Assembly (NCBI GenBank): GCA_964512655.1
Contig: CAZEJT010000004.1
Span: 62,001-126,000, forward strand
Length of the DNA: 64,000 nt
From: VBOC01 sp964512655
GTDB taxonomy: Bacteria; Bacteroidota; Ignavibacteria; UBA10030; SZUA-254
Direction of reading: 5' to 3'
The notes under the pieces are model-generated. The model worked only from the letters and a program-made list of their open reading frames with translations. It was not told the origin of the DNA and did no database searches. Below are positions 43,843 through 53,005 of the stretch, piece after piece. The position numbers and the translations under genes were made by a program. Within the stretch, counting starts at the first letter, position 1. The number at the start of each line of letters is the position of its first letter.

Positions 43843-44026
43843 GATCTCCTCCATGAATAAGAGAGCATCGTGGGAATTTCGTCAGAGATGGATTTCTGGA
43901 TTCTGTGCGATTCCGGGGGGTTCCACACCTGGAGGGACTACCGAGGGCGGAGCCCGGGACCGCCGAAGATACGAAAATGCAGTGTCAGATGCTATGCGAG
44001 TGGCGCCCGCATCTGCCATTGTTGGT

Positions 44027-44935
44027 CTATTCCAGCTCTCTCCCCGTCAACCGCTTTAACGCTTCCCTGTACAGCTCCGATGTCTTCTCAATAACCTCCC
44101 GCGGAATCATCGGCGCAGGGGGGCGCTTGTTGAAATTGATCGAGAGGAGATAATCTCTGACGTACTGCTTGTCGAAACTCTGCTGTGCCTGGCCCGGCTT
44201 GTAGAGCGCGGCCGGCCAGAACCTCGAAGAATCGGGGGTCAGAAGCTCATCGATAAGAATCAGCCCCCCGTCGTAAGAGCCGAATTCCATCTTTGTATCC
44301 GCTATAATGATGCCGCGCGCCTCCGCAAGTTCACATGCCCGCCGGTACACGCCGAGTGAGGCGTCCCGCACTCTCTCCGCGGCTTCTTTTCCGATCATCG
44401 AGACCGTCTGCTCAAAGGTGATGTTTTCGTCGTGGCCCACGTCGGCTTTCGTCGAAGGAGTGAAGATCGGTTCGGGAAGCTTCGATGAGTCCTGAAGCCC
44501 GGCGGGCAGTCTGATCCCGCAGACCGTGCCGGAAGCGCGGTATTCGTTCCATCCCGATCCCGAAAGATATCCGCGGACAATGCACTCCACAGGAAGGGGC
44601 TTCGCTTTCTTCACCACGATGCTCCTCCCGGCCAATTGGTCCCTGTACGGCCGGCACTCCTCCGGAAATTCGTCCACCGCCGTCACAAGGAGGTGGCTCG
44701 GAATCATTTCCTTCGTAACTTCAAACCAGTAGTTCGAGATCTGCGTCAGGACCTTTCCCTTGTCGGGGATCGGCTGCGGGAGAACGACGTCGAACGCGGA
44801 AAGCCGGTCGGTCGCCACGATCAGGATCGTTTCGCCAAGGTCATAGATATCGCGCACTTTCCCCCTTCGCAGAAGCTTGAGGCCGGGAAAATCCGTCTGG
44901 TGGATTGCGGAAATTTGTTCGGTTTGAGTCATCAT
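44027..44935 (-). CDS. purC: phosphoribosylaminoimidazole-succinocarboxamide synthase
   Basis: 302 residues from ATG 44935 (an adjacent ATG at 44932 is equally possible), the longer yeast-like form of SAICAR synthase. Motifs: LLRRGKVRDIYDLGETILIVATDRLSAFDVVLPQPIPDKG, PVECIVRGYLSGSGW and IIADTKMEFG with DELLTPDSSRFWP. It joins aspartate to CAIR in purine synthesis. The start overlaps the end of the DUF4440 gene by a few bases of spacing, so it is probably the third gene of the amidohydrolase transcript. No other pur gene is in the window. Confidence 0.96.
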   Translation of the reverse strand: MMTQTEQISAIHQTDFPGLKLLRRGKVRDIYDLGETILIVATDRLSAFDVVLPQPIPDKGKVLTQISNYWFEVTKEMIPSHLLVTAVDEFPEECRPYRDQLAGRSIVVKKAKPLPVECIVRGYLSGSGWNEYRASGTVCGIRLPAGLQDSSKLPEPIFTPSTKADVGHDENITFEQTVSMIGKEAAERVRDASLGVYRRACELAEARGIIIADTKMEFGSYDGGLILIDELLTPDSSRFWPAALYKPGQAQQSFDKQYVRDYLLSINFNKRPPAPMIPREVIEKTSELYREALKRLTGRELE

Positions 44936-44939
44936 CGCG

Positions 44940-45422
44940 TCAGTTGTCCTTTTTGAGTGCAGGTTGTGGGAGTTCTGCCGAAGTGTGGTCGTGAACAATC
45001 TTCCAGCCCTCCGGAAACTTTCTCATCACAAGGGTGAAGACGCCGTGAGGCTGATCCTTCGCACGCCGGAGAGCCCAGTGGCCGAAGATCCATGCCGATT
45101 CGCCGGAGAGGAGGTTGCATTCGACGTCGGAGAAGGCCAGCGTACCCATCGCCTCCTTCGTGCTGTAGCCGGCCTTGTACTTGTCGCGGGCCGCGCGCCA
45201 TCCCTGCTGGACCTTTCCCCCGCTGGTGAAAAGCATGTTGTCGCTCTGCCAGTACCCCTGCATGTAGCCGTCGATGTCGGCTTTGTTCCACGCGGCCACC
45301 TGGCGGTCCAGGACCGCGCGGATCTCGGCGTTCGTTGTGGAATCGGAAGCCCTCTGCGCCCCTGCGGGCAGGGGGAGGATCAGGGAGAGGCAGAAGGGGA
45401 CGATGGCGATCAGCGTGCGCAT
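44940..45422 (-). CDS. exported DUF4440/SnoaL-like (NTF2-fold) protein
   Basis: 160 residues with a signal peptide (to about residue 22, LPAGAQ). The NTF2-like fold is indicated by AEIRAVLDRQVAAWNKADIDGYMQGYW, the central FSDVECNLLSGESAWIFGHWALRR and the closing FTLVMRKFPEGWKIVHDHTS. Such domains bind small hydrophobic ligands or act as weak isomerases; the role here is unknown. The start directly abuts the amidohydrolase stop. Confidence 0.88.
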   Translation of the reverse strand: MRTLIAIVPFCLSLILPLPAGAQRASDSTTNAEIRAVLDRQVAAWNKADIDGYMQGYWQSDNMLFTSGGKVQQGWRAARDKYKAGYSTKEAMGTLAFSDVECNLLSGESAWIFGHWALRRAKDQPHGVFTLVMRKFPEGWKIVHDHTSAELPQPALKKDN

Positions 45423-46718
45423 CTATTTCACGTCGTTCCTGTACACTTTGCCGTTCTTCATCACGAAGGCCACGTGCTCGAGCACGGTGATGTCCTTCAG
45501 CGGATCGCCCTGCACCGCCACGAGATCGGCAAACGCACCCGGGGCCACTTCCCCCAGAAGTCCGCCCATCTCGAGGAGTTCGGCAGCGGCGGAAGTCGCC
45601 GATTTGATACACTGCATCGGCGCCATGCCGGCATCGGCCATTCGCTTAAACTCCACCGCCTCGTTCACATCCCAGGCGAAGCCGCCGGCATCCGTGCCGA
45701 AGGCGATCTTCACTCCGGCTTTTACTCCTTTCGCAAACGCTTCCCGCTGGTGCTGGATCATCTGCTTGTAAATGGGCCGGCCCTCCGCCGCGCGCCCTTC
45801 GGCGACGTATTCTGTGACGAAGAGCGTCGGGCACCACCAGGCATCCTTCTGCTTTGCGAGCGCGATGAGCTGGTCGTTGAAGCCGTCGCCGTGCTCGATC
45901 GTGTTGACTCCCGCCTTCAGCGAGTTTTCGATCCCGTCGATCCCGACCGCATGCGCTGCGACCCTGCGGTGGAGCTTGTGCGCCTCGTCGCAGATCGTCT
46001 TTAGCTCGTCGAACGTGAAGGTGAGAATGCTGTGGAGGTCTCCCCCCGGAGTGAAGTAATAGCTCCTGTCGGCATACACCTTTATCCAATCCGCCCCGTT
46101 TTCGACCTCCTCCCTGACCGCCTTCCGGCACTCATCCACCCCGTCGACGACCTGCACGCCCTTGGGCATGCGGAGCTCCCAGGAATAGCCGAGGAGGGGG
46201 TACGCCCCGGTCACGTCGAGAGCGCGCGTGGAAACGAACATTCTCGGCCCGTCGATGATGCCGTTGTTGATCGCCTTTTTGATGTCGACGTCCGCGTACA
46301 TCGCGCCCTCGCTTTCCACATCGCGAATGGCGGTGAACCCGTTTCTGAGCGCCGCCTGCGCGGCGACCGCGCCCCGGATCGTGCGATAGGGGATCGACTC
46401 CTTCAGCAGCTGGTTGTCGTAATCCTGGCTCGTGATATCGCCCTGCAGGAGGACATGGGTATGGCAATCGATCATTCCGGGAAGGACCGTGGCTCCCGAG
46501 AGATCGATGGTTTCGGTTCCCGGTGGGATTGAGCCCCCGACGCTTCTGATCGTGTTCCCTTCGATGAGAATCGTTACGCTGTCCCTGGCCCTGTCGCTGC
46601 GTCCGTCGATCAGGCGGCCGCATCGTATGGCCAGGAATCCATTCCCGGGGGTCTGGGCCCGGGAGATGAGCCCGCTCAGAATGGAAAGCGCGATCGCGCA
46701 GGTCAGGGCTTTTCGCAT
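45423..46718 (-). CDS. exported metal-dependent amidohydrolase (imidazolonepropionase-like)
   Basis: 431 residues from ATG 46718 (AGAGGAG upstream). Signal peptide to about residue 20. Metal-site motifs: DCHTHVLLQG (HxH), a Lys in WIKVYADRSYY, AAHAVGIDGI and TIEHGDGF (two His) and FGTDAGGFAWD (Asp). Members hydrolyse cyclic amides or dipeptides (Xaa-Pro-like); the substrate is unknown. A consensus promoter lies about 45-70 nt upstream. Heads an apparent transcript with the DUF4440 gene and purC. Confidence 0.92.
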   Translation of the reverse strand: MRKALTCAIALSILSGLISRAQTPGNGFLAIRCGRLIDGRSDRARDSVTILIEGNTIRSVGGSIPPGTETIDLSGATVLPGMIDCHTHVLLQGDITSQDYDNQLLKESIPYRTIRGAVAAQAALRNGFTAIRDVESEGAMYADVDIKKAINNGIIDGPRMFVSTRALDVTGAYPLLGYSWELRMPKGVQVVDGVDECRKAVREEVENGADWIKVYADRSYYFTPGGDLHSILTFTFDELKTICDEAHKLHRRVAAHAVGIDGIENSLKAGVNTIEHGDGFNDQLIALAKQKDAWWCPTLFVTEYVAEGRAAEGRPIYKQMIQHQREAFAKGVKAGVKIAFGTDAGGFAWDVNEAVEFKRMADAGMAPMQCIKSATSAAAELLEMGGLLGEVAPGAFADLVAVQGDPLKDITVLEHVAFVMKNGKVYRNDVK

Positions 46719-46760
46719 GTGGGGGTCTCCTCTTACGGATGCTCGGGGGATTGCGCCGTT

Positions 46761-46789
46761 AATATAGACACTGCGGGGGCGGTTGTCAA
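46761..46789 (-). promoter_or_regulatory. sigma-70-like promoter for the amidohydrolase-purC transcript
   Basis: TTGACA (46789-46784) and TATATT (46766-46761) on the minus strand with a 17-bp spacer. The -35 box overlaps the stop codon of aat. Confidence 0.65.
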
Positions 46790-47394
46790 CCCGCGAACTC
46801 TCTTTTTTTTCTGATCGCGCTACGGAGGAGCTCGAGGTACTCGCCGCGCGAAATCTCCACCGCCCCGAAGCGGGCGAGGTGGGGGGTGATGAACTGCGTG
46901 TCGAGCAGCTCAAACCTTTGCCGCTTCAATCTCTCGACGAGGCGGACAAGCGCAACCTTCGAGGCGTCGCGTTCAAGAGAGAACATCGACTCTCCGAAGA
47001 ATGCCGCGCCGAGCGCGACCCCGTAGAGGCCTCCGGCAAGGGCGCCCTCCTTCCACGCCTCCACGGAATGCCCATATCCGAGTTTGTGAAGGCGGAGATA
47101 GCTCTGCACGATATCCTCGGAGATCCAGGTATCTTCCCTCCTGGCGCACTCGCGCATGACCCGCTCGAACGATTCGTTGAGCCGTACCTGAAAGATCTCT
47201 TTCCTGAGCGTTTGGTGGAGGCTCCGTGAGATCTTGAAGGAGTCGAGCCGGATGATCCCCCGCCTGAGCGGAGAGTACCAGCGCACTTCTCCCCTGCGCG
47301 AGTCGGCCATGGGAAAGTACCCGGCGCTGTACCCGGCGAGGAGAAACTCCGGTTCGATGATCGAGGATCCCGGGGGCTTTGGAGAGGAGTTCAA
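46786..47394 (-). CDS. aat: leucyl/phenylalanyl-tRNA-protein transferase
   Basis: 202 residues. N-degron pathway enzyme that adds Leu/Phe to N-terminal Arg/Lys. Motifs: EFLLAGYSAGYFPMADSR, VRWYSPLRRGII, GYGHSVEAWKEGALAGGLYGVALGAAFFGESMFS and LLDTQFITPHLARFGAVEISR. All conserved blocks are present. Three bp downstream of the CBS gene; last in the long minus-strand run beginning at 53.8 kb. Confidence 0.96.
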   Translation of the reverse strand: MNSSPKPPGSSIIEPEFLLAGYSAGYFPMADSRRGEVRWYSPLRRGIIRLDSFKISRSLHQTLRKEIFQVRLNESFERVMRECARREDTWISEDIVQSYLRLHKLGYGHSVEAWKEGALAGGLYGVALGAAFFGESMFSLERDASKVALVRLVERLKRQRFELLDTQFITPHLARFGAVEISRGEYLELLRSAIRKKREFAG

Positions 47395-47397
47395 GGC

Positions 47398-47928
47398 CTA
47401 TCCGCCGTCGAGGTGCTCGGTCTTGCGGATCGGCTTGGGAGGGAGGTTGAGAATTTCTTCGGAGAAGTGTTCGACGATAAACCCGATGACATCCTTCACC
47501 GAGACCACCGCCAGGGGCCTGTTCTTCTCGTCCACGATCGGGACATGCCGGTAACCGCCGACATGCATGGCGTTCAGCACGAAGGCCACGCTGTCATCGG
47601 GCTGAAGCGCCACAGGATCGGGGGTCATCACCTCTTTCACCGGGATCGCATCGAGATCACGTTCTCTTCCGAGGGCTTTCCCCACGATGTCGCGCTCGGT
47701 CAGGATCCCCGCAAGCGCGCCTCCATGCGTCACGAGGAGACAGCCGAACTTTTTCGACTGCATGACCGAAAGCGCATCCCGGACCGACTTGTTGAGGTCG
47801 ACTGTCACCGGTTTCCTCAATTTCAGCCCCTTGACCGGCTTGAGAAATGTGTTTGAATCGAGCGTCTTGGTCCGTTCGGATTCTTCATACATCATGCTGA
47901 GTTCTTCGTCGAGAATCTCGTCTTCCAT
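47398..47928 (-). CDS. tandem CBS-domain protein
   Basis: 176 residues from ATG 47928 (AGGAGGA upstream). Two CBS motifs: residues ~30-90 (VTVDLNKSVRDALSVMQSKKFGCLLVTHGGALAGILTERDIVGKAL) and ~100-160 (MTPDPVALQPDDSVAFVLNAMHVGGYRHVPIVDEKNRPLAVVSVKDVIGFI). Such pairs bind adenine nucleotides and sense energy state or SAM. No effector domain is attached, so the partner is unknown. Confidence 0.93.
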   Translation of the reverse strand: MEDEILDEELSMMYEESERTKTLDSNTFLKPVKGLKLRKPVTVDLNKSVRDALSVMQSKKFGCLLVTHGGALAGILTERDIVGKALGRERDLDAIPVKEVMTPDPVALQPDDSVAFVLNAMHVGGYRHVPIVDEKNRPLAVVSVKDVIGFIVEHFSEEILNLPPKPIRKTEHLDGG

Positions 47929-47936
47929 GGTTCCTC

Positions 47937-48260
47937 CTATGCCCCCGCCATTTTGGTGCACTCGCCGCACTCGCACATCTGCCGTAGAAACTGAAACGTG
48001 TAGATACCGGTCCGGTGGCCGTCTCCCCAGACCAGTTGAAGCGCGTAATTCCCCACCGGCTCGATATTCTTCAACTCATACTTCCCGGGAGTAAGAATCG
48101 GCAGGCTCATCCCGCCCTCGTGCGTCTCACGTTCCGTCCGGCAGGTCGCGCAGGGGCAATGATCCCGCAGCGATTGCATCGTGTGCGTGCCCTTGTGACC
48201 GTCGTCCCACTCGATGCTCAGGACGGCAGGGCTTTCTTTCCTGATTCGCAGCGGTTTCAA
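47937..48260 (-). CDS. DUF971 family protein
   Basis: 107 residues with the DUF971 (gamma-butyrobetaine hydroxylase-like N-terminal) pattern: LSIEWDDGHKGTHTMQSLRDHCPCATCRTE, VGNYALQLVWGDGHRTGIYTFQFLRQMCECGEC. Cysteines CPCATC and CECGEC could bind zinc or an iron-sulfur cluster. Family members are linked to Fe-S biogenesis in some genomes. The start overlaps the nuclease stop (ATGA). Confidence 0.9.
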   Translation of the reverse strand: MKPLRIRKESPAVLSIEWDDGHKGTHTMQSLRDHCPCATCRTERETHEGGMSLPILTPGKYELKNIEPVGNYALQLVWGDGHRTGIYTFQFLRQMCECGECTKMAGA

Positions 48261-51200
48261 CCCGCCTCCGCCGTTGCATTCGGACCCGGACCTATGCCGC
48301 TGATCCGGCAGACCGCGCCGTAGGAGCAGTACGGGCAGACATCCTTCGGCACTTTGGGTTCGACCGGAAACTCGCCCTGGGCGATTTGATCGACGTAGCC
48401 GTTGACAAATCTGATGGCCCGGTCCACGATCCCCTTCAGTTCCGCGTCGGTCTCGACGAGCTGCCTCTGCGGGCGGGCGTGAAACGCTTCCTTTAGATGT
48501 TCCTTGCTCCCGAGTCCTAATTTGGAGTCGACCGGGCCTGCCAGTCGGTAGTAGATGCCCGCGGCCCCGGTGCGGCTCGTCCCATCGGCGGATGCGAGGA
48601 TCTGTTCCACCGCATGGAGGTAGAGAGGAAGCTGAAGGCTCACGCCAAGATCGATGTCCTGCCGGCCGGGGATCACCGCGCCGCTCTTGTAGTCGATGAT
48701 GCGGAAGCTTCTCTCGCCGACGTCGATCCGGTCGATCTTGCCGCGGAGCCGCACCCCGCCGGCCGTGAGCGGTTGTTCGAGACCGAGCAACGGATCGGCA
48801 TGTTCTCCGGGCCCCGGCCGCGAACCGAACATCACCTCAAAATAAGCGGGATCAACCTTCAGCTCGGTGCGGCGCTCCATCTCGAGGAGTTCCTTCAGAA
48901 TCCCTTTCTGATGCGCGGAGCCCAGGATCGACTCTTTGTCGAACTCCCAGAACGCGTCACCGAGAGCGTCCAGCTCGCCCAGGCGGCGGCCCGCTATCTC
49001 CTGCAGCTCGAGGAGGGCTTCCTGAAATGAGGATTCGTCGCAGGCGAAGAGCGGCGGGAGGCTCCTGTTTCGTCTTCCGACATAGAAATCGAAGAGAATT
49101 TCGTGGAGGATTCCACCGCGCTCGAGGGGGGAGACACCCTCTTCAATTTCGGGAATGACGTTCAGGCGGAGAATTCTCTGCGCAAAGTACTGAAACGGGC
49201 AGCGACCGTACGATTCGAGCTGGGTAACCGAGTAGATCCCATTCCTCAGCTCCTCGAGCGCGGCCCGATGCTCCGGACTCAGGCTCTCGAGAATTCTGCC
49301 GTTGTATTCGGACATCCCCGACCGGGTTCTCCTGCTCCTTTCTACCGCCGCTGCGTGACGCATGCGGTCGATGCACTCAAGGAGCGGGCCGCGCACGCCG
49401 GGGAGAACCGGGATCAGGGCGCCCTCCTCCCCCTCCGCCGCGCCCAGCCGCTCGAGGAGATCGTGCTCGCTGTAAATCGGGTCCGTAAGCGCCGCCGGGA
49501 GTTTTTCTCTGAGGTCTTCGGGCTCCGCGATATGAAGAAATGCGTCAACGAAGGGGGATGGCACCAGCGGCGTGTCGCCGTCGTACCTCGGGAGCGTGAG
49601 ATAGAGATGATCCGAGTGATTCGTGAGGGCCTGGTAGAAGAGGTACCTGCTCTCCGTAAGATGATACCGCTCTTCCCGCTCCCGCCGTGCGGCGCTGAAG
49701 AAGATTTCGGGCTGGTAGGCGGGGGGAAACTCTCCGTCGACGAGGCCCACAATGACCATGACCTCAAACCGGAGCCCTCGTGTCTCATCGAACGACGTCA
49801 CCACGACGCCGTACCCGTATTTCTGGCGGACATTGTAGCGGACCTCGGATATCGCCGCGCGGAGCCGGTCGATGTAGAACGAAAGCGGCTCGCGGATCGA
49901 TCCGCCCCTCTCGAGGGCGAGGATCTCGAGGAATTCATCGAGAAACTCCATGAATTTCTGGTACGCCCTCGTGTCTTTTTCGATCTGATCGTACCCGAGG
50001 GTTTCCGGAGAGACGTTCAGCAGGCATTCGACGGCGCGCAGGTCGCGCAGCAGCCCAAGAATCCCCTCTTTAAATTGCGCCGGGGTCATCGCCCTCTCGA
50101 ACCTCTTCAGCAAAAGGGCCAGGCTCTCCACATCCCTGAGGGCCCGCCGCAGGAGCGCCTCCTTGCGGCGAAGCTGGGTCTCATCGAAATCTCCCGCTCC
50201 GCCTCCCGCATCGGCGATCTCCCGACGGACGGACGCAATCTCCTGCTCGATCCTCTTGTTCCACGCGCTCCTCCCGCCCCGGACTTTCAGCCGGGCTCCG
50301 ATTTCGTAGAGATTTCCGGCGTTCACAACCGAGTCGCCCGAAGAGATCAGGAAGTAAGGGCTCGAGAGGGCGCGCATGATGTCGCGGAGGCGGAAATTCC
50401 GTTCCTGCACATCAAGAAGCGAGAGGAGCGAAACGACAAACGGCGATTGATCGAGCGAATACCGGTCGGTCACATTCGCGGGAATTCCAAAGCGCTCGAA
50501 GGTTTCCCTGAAGAGTTGCGAGTAGACCTGGGGCCTGTACGCCGCCACGCAGATCCTGCTCAAGTCGCGATCCGGCCGTTCCCGCACGAGACGTTTGATC
50601 AGCTTTGCGACCGTCTCGACCTCCTGCTCACGATCGCGAACGGACAAGACCGTGACGGTTTCCCTGCAGTTGAACCGCGGCGCTCCGCGTCCGGGCTTCG
50701 CATCGCGGCTGAACAGGTGATGCCTGACATGCTCGTCGAACGTCGGCCGCTTTCCGGAGGCCGCCGACGAATGCCCGAATCCCATCTGAAGAAACTTCTG
50801 GTAATTTTCCCGCAGATGGCCGAAGATCTCTTCGTTGGCGTGGTGATAATCGAATGCCACCAGCATTCCCTTCCCCGGCAGCTCGGACAGATTGTGGAGC
50901 ATCGTGAGCTCGGGGTCGGAGAATTCGTCAAACCCGGAGACAAAGATGGTATCGACCCCGCCGAAATGGGCCCCGACAATTTCCGGGCTCTTCACGGGTT
51001 CCCATGCGGCATTCACATGCTTGAGCATCCCGGCCGGATCGACAAAGCGGTCGCCCAGTTTTGTTTCATACGCCTCGTACATCGCGAGGATGTCCCTAAG
51101 CTTCAGCTGTTCCCCCGGCTGGGAAGCCTCGAGTTCATCGTAGAGAACCGGGAGATAGACCCCCTTTTCCTTGAAGGTGTTGATGAGGTCGACGATTTTC

Positions 51201-51562
51201 TGCAGGGTGCCCCTGGGGAGCTTGTTGGAAACGGGAATCCGGAAATATCTCAGCTCGCCCCTGAGCGAGTGGACCGCCTCATTCACAAGAACCGATTGGG
51301 CGGGACCGGCGACGATTCTTCGCGGAGGACAGAGGAGGGAAAAAAGCTGCGCGGCGAGCGTTTCCAGAGTGAAGAGATGGAACGAGGGCGCTATGCCTCC
51401 GGGGACCTCCTGAAGGAATTCGCGCCGGGCATCCCGGAGCTTACGCTTCGTCGGCACGATATAGAGGAAGGTCTCCGCCTCTCCGGCCCCGAGGCGGCGG
51501 AAGATCTCGGCCTGAACATCTCCGGTGGGGCGAGGATAATTCTTCTTGAGGATAACGGGCAT
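48257..51562 (-). CDS. AddB-like PD-(D/E)XK nuclease/helicase-like protein
   Basis: 1101 residues. The N-terminal part is helicase-like without a clear Walker A (FLYIVPTKRKLRDARREFL). The C-terminal ~280 residues form a PD-(D/E)XK domain: YGRCPFQYFAQRIL, GKIDRIDVGERSFRIIDYKSG (catalytic Asp and Lys) and CPYCSYGAVC, so four cysteines fit the AddB-type 4Fe-4S cluster. This suggests recombinational repair of double-strand ends. No AddA/RecB-type partner gene is in the window. ATG 51562 has no obvious SD. Its 5' end is 15 bp after the small ORF at 51578. Confidence 0.88.
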   Translation of the reverse strand: MPVILKKNYPRPTGDVQAEIFRRLGAGEAETFLYIVPTKRKLRDARREFLQEVPGGIAPSFHLFTLETLAAQLFSLLCPPRRIVAGPAQSVLVNEAVHSLRGELRYFRIPVSNKLPRGTLQKIVDLINTFKEKGVYLPVLYDELEASQPGEQLKLRDILAMYEAYETKLGDRFVDPAGMLKHVNAAWEPVKSPEIVGAHFGGVDTIFVSGFDEFSDPELTMLHNLSELPGKGMLVAFDYHHANEEIFGHLRENYQKFLQMGFGHSSAASGKRPTFDEHVRHHLFSRDAKPGRGAPRFNCRETVTVLSVRDREQEVETVAKLIKRLVRERPDRDLSRICVAAYRPQVYSQLFRETFERFGIPANVTDRYSLDQSPFVVSLLSLLDVQERNFRLRDIMRALSSPYFLISSGDSVVNAGNLYEIGARLKVRGGRSAWNKRIEQEIASVRREIADAGGGAGDFDETQLRRKEALLRRALRDVESLALLLKRFERAMTPAQFKEGILGLLRDLRAVECLLNVSPETLGYDQIEKDTRAYQKFMEFLDEFLEILALERGGSIREPLSFYIDRLRAAISEVRYNVRQKYGYGVVVTSFDETRGLRFEVMVIVGLVDGEFPPAYQPEIFFSAARREREERYHLTESRYLFYQALTNHSDHLYLTLPRYDGDTPLVPSPFVDAFLHIAEPEDLREKLPAALTDPIYSEHDLLERLGAAEGEEGALIPVLPGVRGPLLECIDRMRHAAAVERSRRTRSGMSEYNGRILESLSPEHRAALEELRNGIYSVTQLESYGRCPFQYFAQRILRLNVIPEIEEGVSPLERGGILHEILFDFYVGRRNRSLPPLFACDESSFQEALLELQEIAGRRLGELDALGDAFWEFDKESILGSAHQKGILKELLEMERRTELKVDPAYFEVMFGSRPGPGEHADPLLGLEQPLTAGGVRLRGKIDRIDVGERSFRIIDYKSGAVIPGRQDIDLGVSLQLPLYLHAVEQILASADGTSRTGAAGIYYRLAGPVDSKLGLGSKEHLKEAFHARPQRQLVETDAELKGIVDRAIRFVNGYVDQIAQGEFPVEPKVPKDVCPYCSYGAVCRISGIGPGPNATAEAG

Positions 51563-51577
51563 ACAATCACGCCCGGG

Positions 51578-51745
51578 CTAACGGCGCAGGCGTTCGGGTA
51601 TGTAGAGGTTATAGAGTTCCGTAAGGCGGTGGCGGGTGAGGGCGTCGAGATCTTCGTCATCCCTGTCCCGTTTTCGCATCATCTCGAATTCGTCGAGGTC
51701 GCGTCCGCGCATCTTGTGCATGTAGTCCTTCAGCGTCTCGACCAT
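51578..51745 (-). CDS. small charged protein, 55 aa, unlisted
   Basis: Reading the minus strand from ATG 51745 gives 55 codons to TAG 51578: MVETLKDYMHKMRGRDLDEF, then a Met/Arg/Asp-rich helix (RKRDRDDEDLDALTRHRL) ending TELYNLYIPERLRR. G/C dominates third positions as in the neighbours, and it fits the gap between the membrane gene and the AddB-like gene in the same direction, 15 bp from the latter. No SD is evident and no family is recognised. Predicted almost wholly helical and highly charged. Probably real, but evidence is limited to codon pattern and placement. Confidence 0.55.
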   Translation of the reverse strand: MVETLKDYMHKMRGRDLDEFEMMRKRDRDDEDLDALTRHRLTELYNLYIPERLRR

Positions 51746-51811
51746 CGTATGTTGTTCGGCTCGTGTCGTCTGTTCTCACCCTTCAGGCTTCAGCACGTGG
51801 AGCCGCGGGCC

Positions 51812-52243
51812 TTAGGTGACGTCGCGCTTCAGCACTCCCTCCGTCAGAAGCCATACGGCGGTCTGGATTCCCGCATAGATGTTCGCGCCGCGGGCAAAGA
51901 AGGATGCGATCGGTATCTCCCGTATATCCAGAAGCCCGTATTTCTTCGCGATCAGGATGCCCAGCGTCGCGCCCACTCCTCCCGCCATATACCAGAACGG
52001 CGCGCGCGTCAGGTACTGGAGCCACCACGGAGCGCGGGTCAGAACGCCGGCAAGAGCGGTGTGCCGGATGCGGTCTGCCGCCCAGCCTGCGAGCGCCACG
52101 GTCAAGATTGTCGGCGCGAAGCCGGGGAGATCACCCCATCCGGCAGCGCCCCCGGCGAGCGAACCGGCGAACATGCCCGCCGCGACCGCCAGGCCGAGCC
52201 CCACAACGCGCAGCTCACCCACGATCGCCGGCCGGCTTCTCAT
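51812..52243 (-). CDS. small integral membrane protein
   Basis: 143 residues from ATG 52243, whose first bases overlap the cyclase stop (ATGA). Hydrophobic segments: VVGLGLAVAAGMFAGSLAGGAAG, FAPTILTVALAGWAA, FWYMAGGVGATLGILIA and NIYAGIQTAVWLL, i.e. about four membrane passes. No family is recognised. The overlap suggests it may act with, or be assembled with, the cyclase. Confidence 0.75.
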   Translation of the reverse strand: MRSRPAIVGELRVVGLGLAVAAGMFAGSLAGGAAGWGDLPGFAPTILTVALAGWAADRIRHTALAGVLTRAPWWLQYLTRAPFWYMAGGVGATLGILIAKKYGLLDIREIPIASFFARGANIYAGIQTAVWLLTEGVLKRDVT

Positions 52244-52983
52244 GCCCTCCCGTCGACGCGCCACAGCGCATCCTTGACGTACGGCCAGACCACGTACCGG
52301 AATCCGAAGATGTCGTTCTCGCTTAACCCGCTGAACTTGCTCGCCACCGACACCGCCTTGTTGTTCGGCCTGAGGAGCTGGAGCGACAGGATGTTATTGT
52401 TCGCGCGCAGGACCCTCTGCGGGTGGTTGAGCGCCACCTGCGCAGCAACGCTGTCGATCACGGTTCCGTAGGGACCCGCGAGCTTCTGGAGCCGAGCACC
52501 GCTGTTCATCGGGTAGCCCACGAAGTCGGGTTCATTCAACTCGGGGATGAATGTCTCGGGATCGATCCGGACCACTTCCCCGCAGGAGATTCCGATCCCG
52601 AATCCTGAGGGCGACGGAAACCTCAGCTGCTGCGCGATATACCAATACCGCTTGTGGATTTCGAAAGCGGCCGCCATCGCCCAGTGCAGGGCCTCCGCCC
52701 TCGAACCGTGGTCTTTGACTTCCCAGATCAGGACGAACCCGTCTCCGAGGAATTTATGGAACGTGTGCTTGTAGAAGAATGCGAGTTGGATGACCCGGTC
52801 GTAGACGACCTCGATAATCCGCGTGATTTCCGATGCCGTCGAGGTGAGCGACCATTGCGCGAACCCGCGCAGATCGGCGTAGACCGCCACGACGTCCACT
52901 TTCTCGCCGTGAATCAGGGAGCGTCGGTCCGTCAGCGTCAGCTTGTTCGGATTCAGGTACATCGATTTGTTCTTGAGGTACAT
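52240..52983 (-). CDS. class III adenylate/guanylate cyclase-domain protein
   Basis: 247 residues from ATG 52983. One nucleotide cyclase catalytic domain fills most of it: AVYADLRGFAQWS (first metal Asp), HKFLGDGFVLIWEV (Lys and second metal Asp), and EPDFVGYPMNSGARLQ (Asp plus the Asn and Arg of the transition-state pair). All key residues of class III cyclases are visible, so activity is likely; Lys/Asp favours ATP over GTP. No sensor domain is attached. The N-terminal ~30 residues are short and basic. The gene ends overlapping the membrane protein start, which could supply localisation. Confidence 0.88.
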   Translation of the reverse strand: MYLKNKSMYLNPNKLTLTDRRSLIHGEKVDVVAVYADLRGFAQWSLTSTASEITRIIEVVYDRVIQLAFFYKHTFHKFLGDGFVLIWEVKDHGSRAEALHWAMAAAFEIHKRYWYIAQQLRFPSPSGFGIGISCGEVVRIDPETFIPELNEPDFVGYPMNSGARLQKLAGPYGTVIDSVAAQVALNHPQRVLRANNNILSLQLLRPNNKAVSVASKFSGLSENDIFGFRYVVWPYVKDALWRVDGRA

Positions 52984-53005
52984 TACCCTCGCCGTGGAAT
53001 CGACT

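Noticed and set aside
49103..52471. Plus-strand open frame of more than 1100 codons
   Set aside because: It lies antisense to the AddB-like gene and neighbours, shows no family motifs, has composition expected of an antisense shadow in GC-rich DNA, and conflicts with well-recognised minus-strand proteins.
48257..52983. Cyclase next to nuclease as a CBASS-like defence system
   Set aside because: The cyclase is class III, not a CD-NTase; the nuclease is AddB-like and the neighbours (Aat, CBS, DUF971, YciO) are not defence effectors.
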